Assembly: GCA_001466705.2 (NCBI GenBank)
Contig: LATX02000001.1
Coordinates: 62,001-126,000, forward strand
DNA: 64,000 bases
Origin: Moniliophthora roreri
Taxonomy: Eukaryota > Basidiomycota > Agaricomycetes > Agaricales > Marasmiaceae
Direction: 5' to 3'
Positions within the stretch are counted from its first letter, which is position 1; each line of letters begins with the position of its first letter. Of the stretch, positions 22,274-34,304 are shown in pieces. The position numbers and the translations under genes were made by a program. The notes under the pieces were generated by a model that searched no databases, had not been told where the DNA came from, and was given only the letters and a program-made list of their open reading frames with translations.

Positions 22274-22640
22274 TTCACCTTATCCCAGATAGTGACATTC
22301 TGCTCTTGTCCAGGGGAGGCTCACATACAGGCCTTGAAGCACATATGCGCTTATTTGAATGGCATATGGAAATTATAGTTTGTATATGGGAATTCTACAA
22401 TGACAGACACAAACACATCAAATGTACCCATTGGGTACTTGGATGCAGATGGCATGAGCAATTCAGACCACAGAGCCATCTCTGGCTATGTGTTTATGAT
22501 CAACAAAGAAGCAGTGTCATGATCATCAAAATGACAAACAGTAGTCACTCTCTCTACCACTGAAGCCAAATACAATGCACTTACACATGCAGCAAAAGAG
22601 GGTGTTTGGATCAGATCTTTTATATCCAAAATCTTCAGTA
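22274..22640 (+). pseudogene. Ty1/copia pol, 3' fragment (RNase H)
   Basis: This is the continuation of the copia pol cut at 762. Reading across the duplicated TTGCA target (758-762 and 22269-22273) gives an unbroken frame from CLNIA into FTLSQIVTFCSCPG, then LKHICAYLNG. A further segment has YLDADGMS, ISGYVFMI and TLSTTEAKYNAL, typical of copia RNase H, followed by the C-terminal AAKEGVWIRSF block. Several TAG/TGA codons interrupt it. Similarity fades after about 22640, and I found no 3' LTR, so the copia element also lost its 3' end. Confidence 0.85.
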
Positions 22641-23500
22641 CAATACATTCCCTTTTCTCTCTCTCTTTCTACTTACTTACATCACAAAAACTGACAAGAG
22701 GTTATAATGATAATAGGATGGTAAGTAACAAGATACATACCTAATATAATGTAATGTAATTATTACACCCCTTATAACAAAGCTATGTGGTGTTGTAAGG
22801 TCCAAAACACAAGGCAATGAATTACAGGGAAGGCAGCAAGTTACAGGGATCGCAACTAGTTCTGTACAATGTTAACCATTAGTGATGATATAGTAAAATG
22901 CACAGAATACAACACATTACCTAGAATACAATGAATTTTGAATGTTATATCATGTTTTAGGCAATGTATCATGTTATGGGCATTATACTGCATTATAGGC
23001 AATATATCATGTTACAGGCATTATACTGCATTACAGGCAATATATTATGTTCTAAGTGTTATACCATGCTGTGGGCAATAGCAGTAATATAGTCCTGGAC
23101 ACAGCCTTATTTCAATCCAATCCAAATGAACAGAAAGAATCATATATTAACTTCAAGTACACACATATATAAGTATTACTAGCAACATTGGTATCTGTAC
23201 AATCCTGGAGTCCACCATTATAACCCCCCAATAACCCTATTGATGGTGAAAAGCTTTCTAAAGGTGGGGATAAGTAAATGGGGTGTTCAAAGACATTCAT
23301 AAGGGCAAGCTTACTGAGCCAGCAACACTGGCAACCAAAGAACCTAAGACAGTATTATCAGTAAACAAGGTGAAAAAGTGAATGGAGGAGACACACCTTA
23401 TGTAGCATGTGTGGGCATACTAACAATCAATCCAGCAGCCTTGATGGATCAGACATGATAATGGATCCAATGTAGTGGACCTAGGCTTGAGATTGTAAGA
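22641..23500. other. Non-coding stretch after the copia fragment
   Basis: No gene is recognisable. It contains an imperfect tandem repeat at about 22955-23080 and a short ATAACCCCC-rich patch near 23215 that resembles the interior of the inverted-repeat element at 26.8 kb. CpG is rare. Confidence 0.6.
22955..23080. repeat. Imperfect ~38-bp tandem repeat
   Basis: Alternating 19-bp half units of the types TTACAGGCATTATACTGCA and TTATAGGCAATATATCATG repeat about three times, with decay at both ends. There are no spacers of constant length, so this is a minisatellite and not a CRISPR array. Confidence 0.65.
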
Positions 23501-24063
23501 GTCTATTGTAAGATGCAGCAGACTGAGTCTCCTTCGGACCGTCACGCCAAGTTTATACGGGAGCGGGAATGCACAACTCTCATCTTCGATCCGCAGCTTC
23601 GAATATTCCCAATTCAAAAAAAAAAAACGTTGCGCTTGATACTTGGTCAAATCTCGAATCATTTTCTCTGTTTCAACGACCGTAAAGACGTGAAGAGGTT
23701 CTGGGATCGAAATGCGCTCAGTCTTTCGCCAGTCAAGAGTCCTACTATGCGCAACCATTCAAAATTCAAATTGCGCATCCAAATACAGATACCGACGGCA
23801 ACGAGACACAGCATTTACGGACTTGGAGTCATTAGAATTACGTTTTGAAGGCAATTTTGAAGGCTTGAAAAATGGCACGTTTGCCGTGGGCCCGTGTTAC
23901 GCTATGTCCACCTTCAACTCGTTATAAACATTGATGTTCATATCCGTCTGGCGACCAACAAGCTGCGCAAAGGCAGTGAAGTCAAAGCGAAACCGAGCGA
24001 AACCGAGATAGGCTATAGAGTCCTGGTTGTATAAAGCCGTCGAGGTCTTTTTACAACCTTACG

Positions 24064-24943
24064 ATGACCTTTTCCGCTCAAAGACTCAACATGATCTCTC
24101 GAGCCCTTGGATTGTTCATATTCTGCTCCTTTGCAGCCGCTTTGTCCTTCATCCTCGTGCGTTTGCGCTTACATTGTGATTCAACCATTCATCGTATTCT
24201 TCTAGGTCTCTGCATCCTCTCCAGGATGGGAATCAATATCCTTTCTCAATGTAGGATCTGAAGGTTCAGAACGACATTTTGGTGTTTTTGGATATACCGG
24301 ATCGAAAGCGAAGATGGGGTACAAGTTTCCTGATCTCATTCCAGAGTATGTCTTTCTTGCGGTCATTTTTACTCCTCACTAACGAGATATGAAGACCAAA
24401 AACTCTTAATGGCTTCACCAGGACATTAGTTGCTCACCCTATTGGTAAGGAACAAATAGCCGAGCACCAGACTAACCGTTAACTAACCGTTAACCGTACC
24501 CTTTCTCCAGGTGCCGCTCATTCCGCGATCGATTTATCCTTTGGGTTGTACTATGCTGTCCGTCACCGAAACACCAGTCCCGATCGGAAAGTGATCTTGT
24601 TAAAAGGCGCGCAAGTCCTTCCCGAATAATTGAAGCAATACTGATACTCCTTTCCGATCACATAGCCATCACCCTCCTTATCTCAATCACCTGCTTCGGC
24701 GCCGACATTGCCATCTTTTCCAATGCCAGAAACCGCTATCGTGATCAGGGTTTAAAAGCCAACTTGGGGAATGCGAATTGGATTACATTGGTAGCACTTT
24801 TTGCCAACTTGATCGCTATGGGCGCGATTATTTATATTGTTCGAGTCGTGAAGGCAAAGAATGGACAAGAGAATAGAAGTGCGGAGGCGGCAGTTGACGG
24901 GCCATCGCGAACTGATGTCGAGAAACCACTACTCCAGAGATGA
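24064..24943 (+). CDS. PalI/SUR7-family four-helix membrane protein
   Basis: A spliced gene; exons read at 24064-24156, 24206-24345, 24422-24444, 24511 to about 24590, and 24666-24943. The donor of the last intron is uncertain. The product has a first hydrophobic helix (ALGLFIFCSFAAALSFIL), an extracytoplasmic loop with SPGWESISFLNVGS and FGVFGYTGSKAKMGY, a second helix after HPIGAAHSAIDLSFGL, then ITLLISITCFGADIAIF and WITLVALFANLIAMGAIIYI, and a polar tail. The order of helices and the LNVGS...FGVFGYTG loop fit the fungal SUR7/PalI family of plasma-membrane proteins (eisosome or pH-sensing roles in other fungi). It is an island of normal CpG-containing sequence between repeat blocks. The exact role cannot be read from sequence. 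Confidence 0.7.
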
Positions 24944-25309
24944 TTCCCGCCTCGAGGAGCGAAGCCGATTCGAGTCGAATACAGGGTGTAGCGTCGTTGT
25001 TCCGTCGCATGTCGCCAGTTTACCATAGAAATTGAACTATGTATATGCATCAACCATCCACCGACTTTTCTTGGGACTTTATTTGTGCCAGCATTTTGTA
25101 ATGGGTATTGAAGCTATATTCACTGAATAATTGACCCATTTCGATTTCGTGCCGTATGGTATGATTACCGTCGATAACTCCTTGACCGTTTGTATTTTAT
25201 CAGAAGCAGATGGAAAGGCACGATCCTGAGAGCGAAACAGAAAGAAAACCTGAATCCAAGGGTGCGGTGACTAAGTACTAATTCCCAGCCATATTTGCTC
25301 ACATCGACC

Positions 25310-25435
25310 TCCTCGGAGGCTATTATTCACGTAGTTATTAACATTTGTTCACATTATTTTCTAACACTGATAATAACGAGTGAATAATGCAATCTTTAAC
25401 AATTTGGCATGTGAATAATATCGAGGCTCCTAGAG
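25310..25435. repeat. Possible small inverted-repeat element
   Basis: CCTCGGAGGCTATTATTCAC near 25312 and GTGAATAATATCGAGG near 25414 are imperfect inverted copies about 100 bp apart. A further GTGAATAAT lies between them. It may be a tiny MITE downstream of the PalI-like gene; no clear target duplication was found. Confidence 0.35.
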
Positions 25436-25614
25436 ACTGTCCCAATCAAACCCGCCATTGTCTTGTGTACTTCCCGATTGTTCCTCAGGTATTTCGAGAG
25501 CCAACATGCCAGCGATGACAAGTTACAACTGGAGGACGGTGGTTTCCAGAGGATTTTGTGTCCCTGGGTATCACATCCTTGAAAGCTGCAGATGCGAGGT
25601 TGACGTCCCGGTCT

Positions 25615-26899
25615 ACGTCAATCATCAGCAAAAACCGTATTAGGGGTGCCAACGGCGCGGCTCGGCTCGCTCGTGGCTCGCTCGCGGAGCCGGTTCCCGG
25701 CTCCGGCTCGGAGCTGATTAGTCATAACGGCTCGGCTCAGTTAGCAGCTCTGGAGCTGCTAAGCCAACGGCTCACAGGGTTTTTTTCTTTTTGGATGGGT
25801 TTGGTGACTCAGATGCATCTGTGATGTCCTGGTTTGCTACTGGTTCATGCTGGAAGCAGGGTGAAGTCAGTGGGAGTGCATGAATCTGAGGAAAAATGAC
25901 ATCACCAGACTATATCCCCACATCTTGCCCTGGGATCCTTTTTTTAGCCTCTGGAACCATGAAAAATGATGAATACATCATTCTAAGAGTTTAGAGGCTG
26001 AAATGGGGATACAGGTAGTGCAGAAGTGGGCAAAGTCCTGGTGATGCACAAATGAACAGGGAAAACACCTCGCCAAGACTCAGCAAGGCCACAAATATCC
26101 AGAAAACACCTGGATATCTTGACCAGAGTCTCTGGGCACTGGTGGCTGGGGCTGGAAGCTTGGCACAACATTGGGGCAGGTAGTGGGTAATTGTGAGGTT
26201 CAAGAATGACAGCAGCTTGTGTAGACGAGGACATGAATGAGCAAGGTACCTACTAGAGGTTGTAAGATCTCAAAAAAGATCAAAGAAGATTGAAAATGGC
26301 AGCGCACCTAATACCCCATCTTCCTCACACTTCTTGCATCTCCATCCTGCTTTTTTCTGCCCTTTGAGTGTAGCCTTACAATAGTCAAGTTAGTAAGTGA
26401 ATGTACAGAACTGAAAAAATGCACACCTTTGAACATCTACACCTGCAGCACTGGTGCTAAGAGGTAGAGACCAGGTACAGCAGCCGTGAGAAGCTCCAAT
26501 TTTCCCAGGTCACAGATCCCGGCTCTCCTCGTGTTTGGTCCAACCTATACCTTAATGTTTTACTACCAGAACCTACTCTTTCTGGTTAAACCTGTAGACT
26601 GAATAATTTATCAGCTCAGCTGTGGCTTAGCCGCTCACCTAAATGGCTTGACTGGAGCTGTTAAGGTGAGCGGCTCTGTCTGGCTCGGCTCCAGAGCTGC
26701 TTAGCCAGAGAGCGAGCCAGACCATTGGCACTCCTAAACTGTATAGTGCTATAATGAGTTCCCTGGGGTTTATAATCCACCTGCAGGGTATTATAACCCT
26801 TATAACCAGTCATAACCCCCACCAACGAGGCCAAAACCAGGTTATAACCCCCTGAAACTAGGTTATAGCACTTTCCAGTTTTTGCTGATGATATTGATG
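25615..26899. mobile_element. Inverted-repeat element F, split by a hAT-like element
   Basis: The left arm ATCATCAGCAAAAACCGTAT (25621-25640) continues after the hAT insertion as AGTGCTATAATG. The right arm, read inverted, is ATCATCAGCAAAAACTGGAA followed by AGTGCTATAACC. The arms are about 30 bp or longer, and the interior has repeated TTATAACCC motifs. Without the hAT insertion F is only about 180 bp, a MITE by size. Confidence 0.65.
25641..26736. mobile_element. hAT-like non-autonomous DNA transposon
   Basis: A 1,096-bp element with terminal inverted repeats TAGGGGTGCCAACGG and TAGGAGTGCCAATGG. The 8-bp target is AACCGTAT at 25633-25640 and AACTGTAT at 26737-26744; the one difference is a C-to-T in a CpG. 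Both sub-terminal regions are packed with GGCTCGGCTC and AGCTC motifs in both orientations, as hAT transposase-binding regions often are. No transposase is present. Confidence 0.8.
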
Positions 26900-27814
26900 G
26901 CCTCATCTGAGTTGAATGTGCTGTCCATGGTGGTAGTGTTGTCCTCGCCATCCTCCTGATCATCCAGTAGGACATCGATGAGGTTTACTCAATCAGCATC
27001 TGACTCAAACCACTGCTTTCTTATTATCTCTCACCTATGTCTCTCATTTAATGCTTGAAGCGCTGAATTCATGATGAAGACACCTGCATGTCAATCTGTT
27101 CATTTTCTGATGGGAAATTGACATGGGTCTGCAGCTGACTTGTGCTGAAGTGCTACTATACCCATCTGCATATCCAACATGCATATGGGGTCGTGCTTCC
27201 TTCACGTTCCAACCGCCACCACCACTGTACTGGACTCAGTTGTACAGGTACATGTCTATTTCAAATGCAAGGGGATTCAGCGTAGGTGGCGGGATTAACA
27301 ATGTTGTTCATGGAAATCAGAGTACAATAAACTACTTTGGAGACTCTACTGGTTGGTTCTTGACCAATCCTGTGCATGGCTAGCTGATTCTAATTGAGGT
27401 TTACAGACAAATATACTGAGGTGCTGGCCACAAGGGTCACTGTGAACGCTTTCCATGATTCTGAATAGCGTTACCCTCCACCAAACTGTCATTCAGGCAC
27501 GCATACTGAAGTCCTTGTGAAGCTGAGCAAGTGGATTGAGGGCAACTCTCAAAGCACCAAAATATATTGGGTTTATGGACCTGCTGGTGTAGGGAAGTCT
27601 GTCATTGCGCAAGCTCTGGCCGAAAAGTATGCAAGCAACCAGCTAGTGGGGAGTTTCTTCTTCTTGCGCAACAACTCTTCTAGTGATAAACTCCATCCAT
27701 TTGTTGCTACCATTGCCTATCAGTTTCTCAAGTCAGATGCTCTCCGGGAGCGACTTGGTTCATTCATCATTTAGGCAATTCACTCAGACCCAAACATTTT
27801 CCACACATTCATAG

Positions 27815-28321
27815 TGTTGAGACAGAACGGAGACATAAAGCACAGTGGAGTGTGCTCAACTCACATTTGTACAACAGCTTGCTAGAACCTTGAGGGTTGT
27901 AGAGGTGCAATGTGCAGAGTAGTCAATGTAAATTGAACTAAAGAATATAGCTACATACATGCTTGCTTTTATACTACTCTAAAAGATAAGTTCCGTGGAT
28001 AGACAGTAAAACCTAGTAAGCTATGGATGTAAGCTACTGAATACTTGTGAGACAAAGTATCCAAGAATAATGTGTCTTGGAGAGACACAATACAATCATC
28101 TGACAGAGGAAGAAGCTATACATGTGTTCTACATGAGTTCTACTGTATTATGCATGAGGCTACAATACTCCTACTGGACAAGGGAGCACTCCTATGACTA
28201 TAGTGCAAGCTCCAGAGAAGCTCAGGAACATACTTTGTAAGTTCTGTAGTTGATCACAGACACAAGTAATACAATAACTAATGTGCCTAGTTTAGTATAG
28301 TACAGGTACAGTGCTTCAACA
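27815..28321. repeat. 507-bp solo LTR in the NACHT gene
   Basis: TGTTGAGACAGAAC...GTGCTTCAACA, flanked by CATAG at 27810-27814 and 28322-28326. Removing it and one CATAG joins HTFI to ENQFQK of the NACHT protein in frame. A second copy of equal length lies at 45976-46482. Confidence 0.92.
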
Positions 28322-28810
28322 CATAGAAAACCAGTTTCAGAAGCTGATACTGGAGCCTTGTTCCAAGTTGAACTCAGCAGAATGGCAGCATCTACTGAAT
28401 GTCATCGTCATCGATAGCCTGGATGAATGTGCTATCTTTGGGTCACAGGTGAGGCTCCTGGCACTGATTAGAGGGGCTCTCGCTATCAACTTTGGCCCTA
28501 TATTCATTGTCTGCAGCAGACCAGAGCCACTCATCCATCATGGGTTTAATCATCAAGGATTCGTTGTTCCACTTGACCAGATGGAAATTGGTGACTTGAA
28601 TGAGAGTGACAAGGACATCACAATCTACCTCCGTCGTTTGCTTCCATTAGAGAGAAGCATCATATGGTGTTTTGTCACCTGTTGGGAACAACATTGTGGC
28701 CCAGTGAGAATGTAATCCAAATGCTAGTCTGCAGAGCTTGTGGACAATTCATTTTCGTGGCTACTGTCGTCAAGTATGTCGATACTATAGACAACTTGCC
28801 CCAGGAGCGC

Positions 28811-31800
28811 ACCTTTGGTTCCCACCCAGAGCGTCATATTTGATGGGCCAGACAGGGGATGCTGGTCCATCAGATTTGACATTATAATTTTTTTCTGGCT
28901 GCACACAGAAACCACCCTCACATATTTCAAATAATTTTGATAACTCTCTGCCCACTCACCAAGTCCTCTGAGTCCTTGCTGAAGTCCCTCTGACTGCTTA
29001 ACTCAGCATTCCCCACAATGCTGATGTCATCATCTTTCCACTTTCATCGCCGTCACCGCGTCGGTCTCCCGAACATCAACAACATCACAAATATTCATCA
29101 ACAAGCGTGTCTTGACATCAAACTACTATCATCTCGCGCCCTTGGCTCAACTATACCCATTTCCCATTCTGGAGTTATCGCTGGAATTCCAGCAGAGGTT
29201 TCTCCACACACACTCTCTCAATTCTTCAGTTATTTTATGCTCGGCCAATACCTGAATCTTAACCAATGGATGGAACTAGTCATATTTGGAAGTAACAATG
29301 AGTGGAAAAAGGTGTGTAAAAGATAGTCATTTCCTTTCTCATGTCGCTGACCCTGTCCACGTCTACAGCTCTATTGACAAGGCTTTTAGAGGTTGAATGA
29401 CATTGATTAGTAGCTAAGTGGAATCATTCGGCCATATAGAAAGTGTACAAAAGGAGTAGTGTCTGCAAGGTACGTAGTTGTTGTTTCCGATAGCACTTCT
29501 ACTGACTTACTTTCATGCCATCGCTCTTTATTATATTGAGTCCTTGAGAACTATAATCCCAGGTCTGGCAATTGGGCGGCAGCACCCAATCACTGTCTTT
29601 GTTTGTTTGTTTGTTTGTTCATTCGTGTAGACAGACACATAATCTATGCCCATTCATGACATTCTACATTCATTTCGACAATATACACTCTTAAAGACAA
29701 GCTGCTCCACATATATAAGGACTCTGCCAGGATCAGCGTCCTCAATAGAAACTCTCAAGTAAGTGCTTGTTCTATACATGATGTTTCAATGCTGATACAG
29801 GGCCTCTGATGCTATTTCCAAGCCTTCTTAGAATCTTAGAGTTTGTCTGGAGCTCTCAGTGCAGGTTTGTTCACTTAACCAGTGCAGAAAGCCTGATCTG
29901 GTCACAAAAGGTGTGTTTCTAGTAATACTACAGCAGAAGAGATATCATTGATTTGACCTGTAGGAAGTCATCAAATAATTCCTGACTAGCTGTATTGTCA
30001 TAGTCCGAGAATAGGAAGAATATGAAGAAGACTGGTAGGAGACTGGTATCAAGTAGACTGATCAGGTTTTCCATAGCCTACCTTGTTGAGGCCATGTAGC
30101 TATAGTAGTGATTTGGAGGAAATATAGACTGTTTGAAATCTAATCAACCTAACTACTGATCATGATGCAAACACCATGAAAACTATAGTTTCAGTTGACA
30201 AGGAAATTGACTTGGTAGCCATCACCACACTGCTCACCACAGCAATTATATCCCCCTTGTTCTTCGCTCATCCTTGCCAGTATATACTCTGCAATATGTG
30301 TGCAAAAGAATTTATGTATATTATAACACTGTTAATTCAGGTTCAGGTGCAATCCATGATCAACAGCATTGCAATATGTACAGGTCACCACGGAGTATCA
30401 CCACAGTCATGCATATAAGTTGTGGACAGGCATTCTAGCCATGCCCTACCTTAGATACTTATGGCATGATATTTGAGCAAGAGAACACTGAAAGTTTTTA
30501 TGAAGGTCTCTGAACAATCAGAATGTGTAGCAAATATTGTGATGTCAAAAGAATCCACTACCACAGCATATCACCATGGCAAACTTTTTGACTCTTGTTC
30601 AATGCCCACTGGTGTGTATAGCTTGAAGTGAAAAGGCACCTAGGTAAGACAGAGTCAATAAAAGCTCAGTTGGGTGATAACACAACTGAGGAAAGGAAGA
30701 AAGGAAGGCAGTTACGAAGTCTCTGCCATACAGAGATCACATGAGATTGCAAAAAATGATGTGCTAGCTAAAAGAGTCCAAAAAAGGTCCATACATAGTC
30801 TGAAAGTCTGAGAGGTCCAAACATAGCTTAGAAGTCCACAATAACACTTTTGTCAATGTATTTTAAGAGATATGAATGCTGCTAAGCACCCCAACAGGTA
30901 TTTGCACTGGTGGCAACATTGTAGTTTGAAAGGGCATGCTATTGCTTGTCTTATTGTTGATGTGAGTGCCCAACCATATTAGTAAAAAGTCTTACCTTTT
31001 TATTCAGTGAGATCTTCTATATTTGAGTTCATTTATATTTATTGGAGCTATGTACAAGGTATGAACACTCCAGGGCACAAGTTACACAATGCATAAATAT
31101 TTCTTTGGATTTTTGAGGTGACTCTGAAATTGCCAAAGACAGCCTGTTGGATGTGGTGCAGTTCAGATCAACCAAAATAATACAACAGTGAGCAAAACGT
31201 GAATTCTAATGTTTCTATAAGATGTTACAAGTCATGAATACACCTAGTGACACCTAGTCGACTGAATTTTTCTTCAGAGATTCCTGTCTCCAGGTAACAG
31301 TAGGTACACCTGAATCATGCTTACAAGAGTGCCAGCCACCATACATTTCCTGCAGCTGTATTTTATAGATATGTAAGCATGACATTCTCACCAGGCAGAA
31401 CTGGGAGGATCCAAAAGACTTATCCACTTGCTCAGTGCCCAAATGGGTCTTGAGTCTATAAGAATATAGGCTTGAAGGCAATGCCTCTTCAGTGCTGATC
31501 AAGATAGTGAACAGATACACAGTGTGCAAAAAGGTCCAATGGTTGACTAAGTTTGTATATGCTTCATCGGTTGGAAAGATATGCATCAACACTCATTGCT
31601 TGCATGACACCTTCCACATCAAGATATAGGCCTGCCCAGAGGACACCTGTGCTGACCATCAAATAAATATATAGCAGTAGTTTTCCCACTTGGCAAGAAC
31701 GACAGCTGTGTCAATATGCAATGGACTCTCAATAAAGGCTACAACTTACAGTAGTCAGCTCTGCTTAAGCCAGGTATTGTATATGACTTAAGACAGCCAA

Positions 31801-32547
31801 TGCCTGATTTAACTGTTGTGAGATATGGTAGTGATTTACTGTAGGTGGAAACAGTCAATTCATATTGGGTGAAGTGATGTCACACCTTGCACTATTGTGG
31901 CTATGCCAATTTCTGCCTAATTTCAACAATCTAAGCCAGTCACAAAGAGCCTAAAAAGTGTGAAACAGGCATCTTCAGTATTATGGAAACTACTCACCAA
32001 GGAAAATTGAGCAAGGAGCAAGGAATGGGTTAAAACCCTAAGTGGTACTGTCTGCACTGCATATTTCTTGACTTCTGTGCTGGGGAACAAGGTCTCAGTG
32101 TAACAGACAGTGCACTTACAAGCCTAGAATGAGTAGACTTCTAATTGGGAGAGAGAGTGTGGAGAAACCTCTGCTGGCATTCCGGTAATAACTCCAGAAT
32201 GGGAAATGGATATAGTTGAGCCAAGGGCATGAGATGATAGTGGTTTGATGTCAAGACATGCTTGTTGATGAATATTTGTAATGTTGATGTTCAGGAGACT
32301 GATGCAGTGATGGCAACAAAAGTGGAAAGACATCAGCATTGTGGGGAATGCTGAGTTAAGCAGTCAGAGGGACTTCAGCAAGGACTCAGAGGACTTGGTG
32401 AGTGGGCAGAGAGTTATCAAAATTATTTGAAATATGTGAGAGTGGTTTCTGCATGTGGTCAGAAAAAAATTATAATGTCAAATCTGATGGACTGGCATCC
32501 CCCATCTGGCCCATCAAATATGAGACTCTGGGTGGGAACCAAAGGTA
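28811..32547. mobile_element. 3.7-kb element with ~410-bp inverted repeats
   Basis: The arms 28811-29225 and 32140-32547 are inverted copies beginning ACCTTTGGTTCCCACCCAGA. The 8-bp flanks AGGAGCGC (28803-28810) and AGGAGTGT (32548-32555) look like a decayed target duplication, and joining them restores the NACHT reading LPQER-LKTIL. Both arms can be translated to a similar sequence (LGSTIPISHSGVIAGIPAEV) of unknown identity. The 2.9-kb interior has no recognisable transposase and a TTTG repeat near 29600. An 8-bp target fits hAT; long arms are unusual for that group. Confidence 0.7.
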
Positions 32548-32571
32548 AGGAGTGTCTAAAGACAATCCTTA

Positions 32572-33052
32572 GGGCCTGTTTGGTGACATTGGGAAGGAAC
32601 CTGGACCTGGGTCTGGGTAGACCTTCTGTAATGTTCACAGACCCATACCAACTGGGATTCCAGATGTTACATAGGTTGTCACTAATAGTCACAGACCCAC
32701 CACACTTATCACTCATCCATCCCATCTGCAGCTTTTTCTGCATACAAAACCAATGCACAACACAAACTTCATCATTGACAGACTTTTTGCAGCCCTCCAT
32801 ATGTCAAGATGTCTGGAATTGAGGTAGTAATAAATGTGGTACGTGAATGTGGTAAAAGAGGGAAATGAATGTGAGGAATAACGAGTTGGACTCATGAGGG
32901 GCATGAACTGTGTTGTGATGGAAGAGAGTGGTGCCACCAAACAGAACTTTTTTGCCTGGACATGGTGGATTATTCAGCACTGACACTGGACCAGCTATAC
33001 GGCTCAATTTTGGTGTGGTCCAGGTTCCTTCTCAGTGCTACCAAACAGGCCC
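32572..33052. mobile_element. PIF/Harbinger-type (Tourist-like) MITE
   Basis: A 481-bp element with ends GGGCCTGTTTGGTGACATTG and, inverted, GGGCCTGTTTGGTAGCACTG. Target TTA is duplicated at 32569-32571 and 33053-33055, the signature of this superfamily. It lies within the NACHT pseudogene, 16 bases after the preceding element's right target copy. Confidence 0.85.
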
Positions 33053-33757
33053 TTAGGTTGTGAATAGAGGGTCTTGTCACTTCACTGTACCTCCAGTTGG
33101 ATGTTCTATATTGTCAGATCCTCTTAATATGTCACAATTGGATCAAAGCTCAACCAGTCCTCTGGCTGCTCATTACTCCTTATGTAAACCCAAAACAAAT
33201 TTTGGGCAGAGTGTTGAGTCTTGATAATTGGCAATGTGCATGGATCATGTTCCAGCTTTTGAACTTCCAGGACAATGAGGTTGGCATTCTCCTTTTGAGG
33301 CTTCATTCTGTACTGTTCATTCCAGACGATGAGCTCAGACATTCACATCCTGCATGCATCTTTTGCTGAATTCCTTCAGAATCCAGTTCATGCAGGAGAA
33401 TATCATATTCAGAGGTACCTTGACATAGAGTACCTCAACCTTATAGCTGTTCTTCTCCCTTAGAACAGTTTCTCAAATAGAACCACAATATCTTCCACAG
33501 TTCAAACTGGACACTTGTGTACAGCTCCAGTGACTCACTACTGTAGCATACTAGAGTTGGGCACATTTATGTTTATTGGTCAAATCTCCAAGTACTACCT
33601 TGCTTGCAGCAATGGACAAATTCAATCCTCACTTTGCTGTGTCTTTGGCATTACACCTAGGAACACACTACAGCCTGCTCTATGCATTGTGGCATGCATT
33701 TCATCTATTGATGTTACTCTCGTAGGCTAAGGTCTGTTGTAATCTATTCTCACAGCA

Positions 33758-34304
33758 GTGCTAGTCTCACCAACCAGTATCCAGGCCCTTACAGGCCAGA
33801 AGCCACTCAAATTCATTGAGAGATTTGAATCATTCTCTGACAGTTTTCACATTGGCTTCTACCTATCCTCTGGTCCCAGCACTCTGAGTGCCATACTGGC
33901 TTTGGCAAGTGTGCTCAGTGGTGAAAGCAAATACAGTGAATTGTGCAGAGTATTCCTCAACAAGTTATATCTCACAGGCTATTGGTACAAGTCACTTCCT
34001 AGCCATCTCTCCAATCAGTAGCCTAATCCATGTTCCTGCTAGTTGGGTTGTTGTAGATGTTGTGCCTGAGAAAGGGAAGCTTTTCAACAAGCTCATAGAG
34101 TCTCTGTTAAGTGATCTGGGACAGCATGACTTTGAATTGTATGAGAGGGTAGATGTGTTGGTTGATGATGTCAAGAACAACTCTGAAAATATAACAGATG
34201 GAGACTTGGACAAGGTGAGATTTGTATTCTCCAGTTTCACCAATAATGAACATGCAACTGTTCAAGCAATGAGACCTGGTCTACCTGAAGGGACTCTTGG
34301 CTGA
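33758..34304 (+). other. Two overlapping open frames of unknown identity
   Basis: Frames at 33758-34021 (87 codons) and 33888-34304 (138 codons) overlap. The second ends with a hydrophilic stretch (DVLVDDVKNNSENITDG) that looks more protein-like than chance, and TAG/GT boundaries between them could be splice sites. I recognise no family. It follows the NACHT pseudogene directly and may be a decayed downstream gene. Confidence 0.25.

Larger units (their letters stand above)
27123..33470 (+). pseudogene. NACHT-type NTPase (NLR-like) gene broken by insertions
   Basis: The N-terminal part has SNARGFSVGGGINNVVHGNQ, a block seen before the NACHT domain in many mushroom proteins. Then come the Walker A loop GPAGVGKSVIAQALAEKY (about 27577-27630), an AIHSDPNIFHTFIENQ segment, Walker B VIVIDSLDECA (about 28400-28433), FIVCSRPEPLI, and after about 33052 a tail with LDVLYCQILLICHNW, LHSVLFIPDD and HASFAEFLQNP. 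NACHT NTPases in fungi act in self/non-self recognition. This copy is dead: a TAG stop near 27772, a solo LTR (27815-28321), a long-inverted-repeat element (28811-32547), a PIF/Harbinger-type MITE (32572-33052), further stops and a frameshift near 33330. Removing each insertion at its target copy rejoins the coding frame. Confidence 0.85.

Noticed and set aside
22955..23080. CRISPR-like alternating repeat
   Set aside because: Units are imperfect, adjacent and without unique spacers of constant size, in a eukaryotic genome; a minisatellite explains it.
23513..23848. Plus-strand frame of 111 codons upstream of the PalI-like gene
   Set aside because: No family resemblance and an opposite-strand frame of equal length overlaps it; probably promoter sequence.
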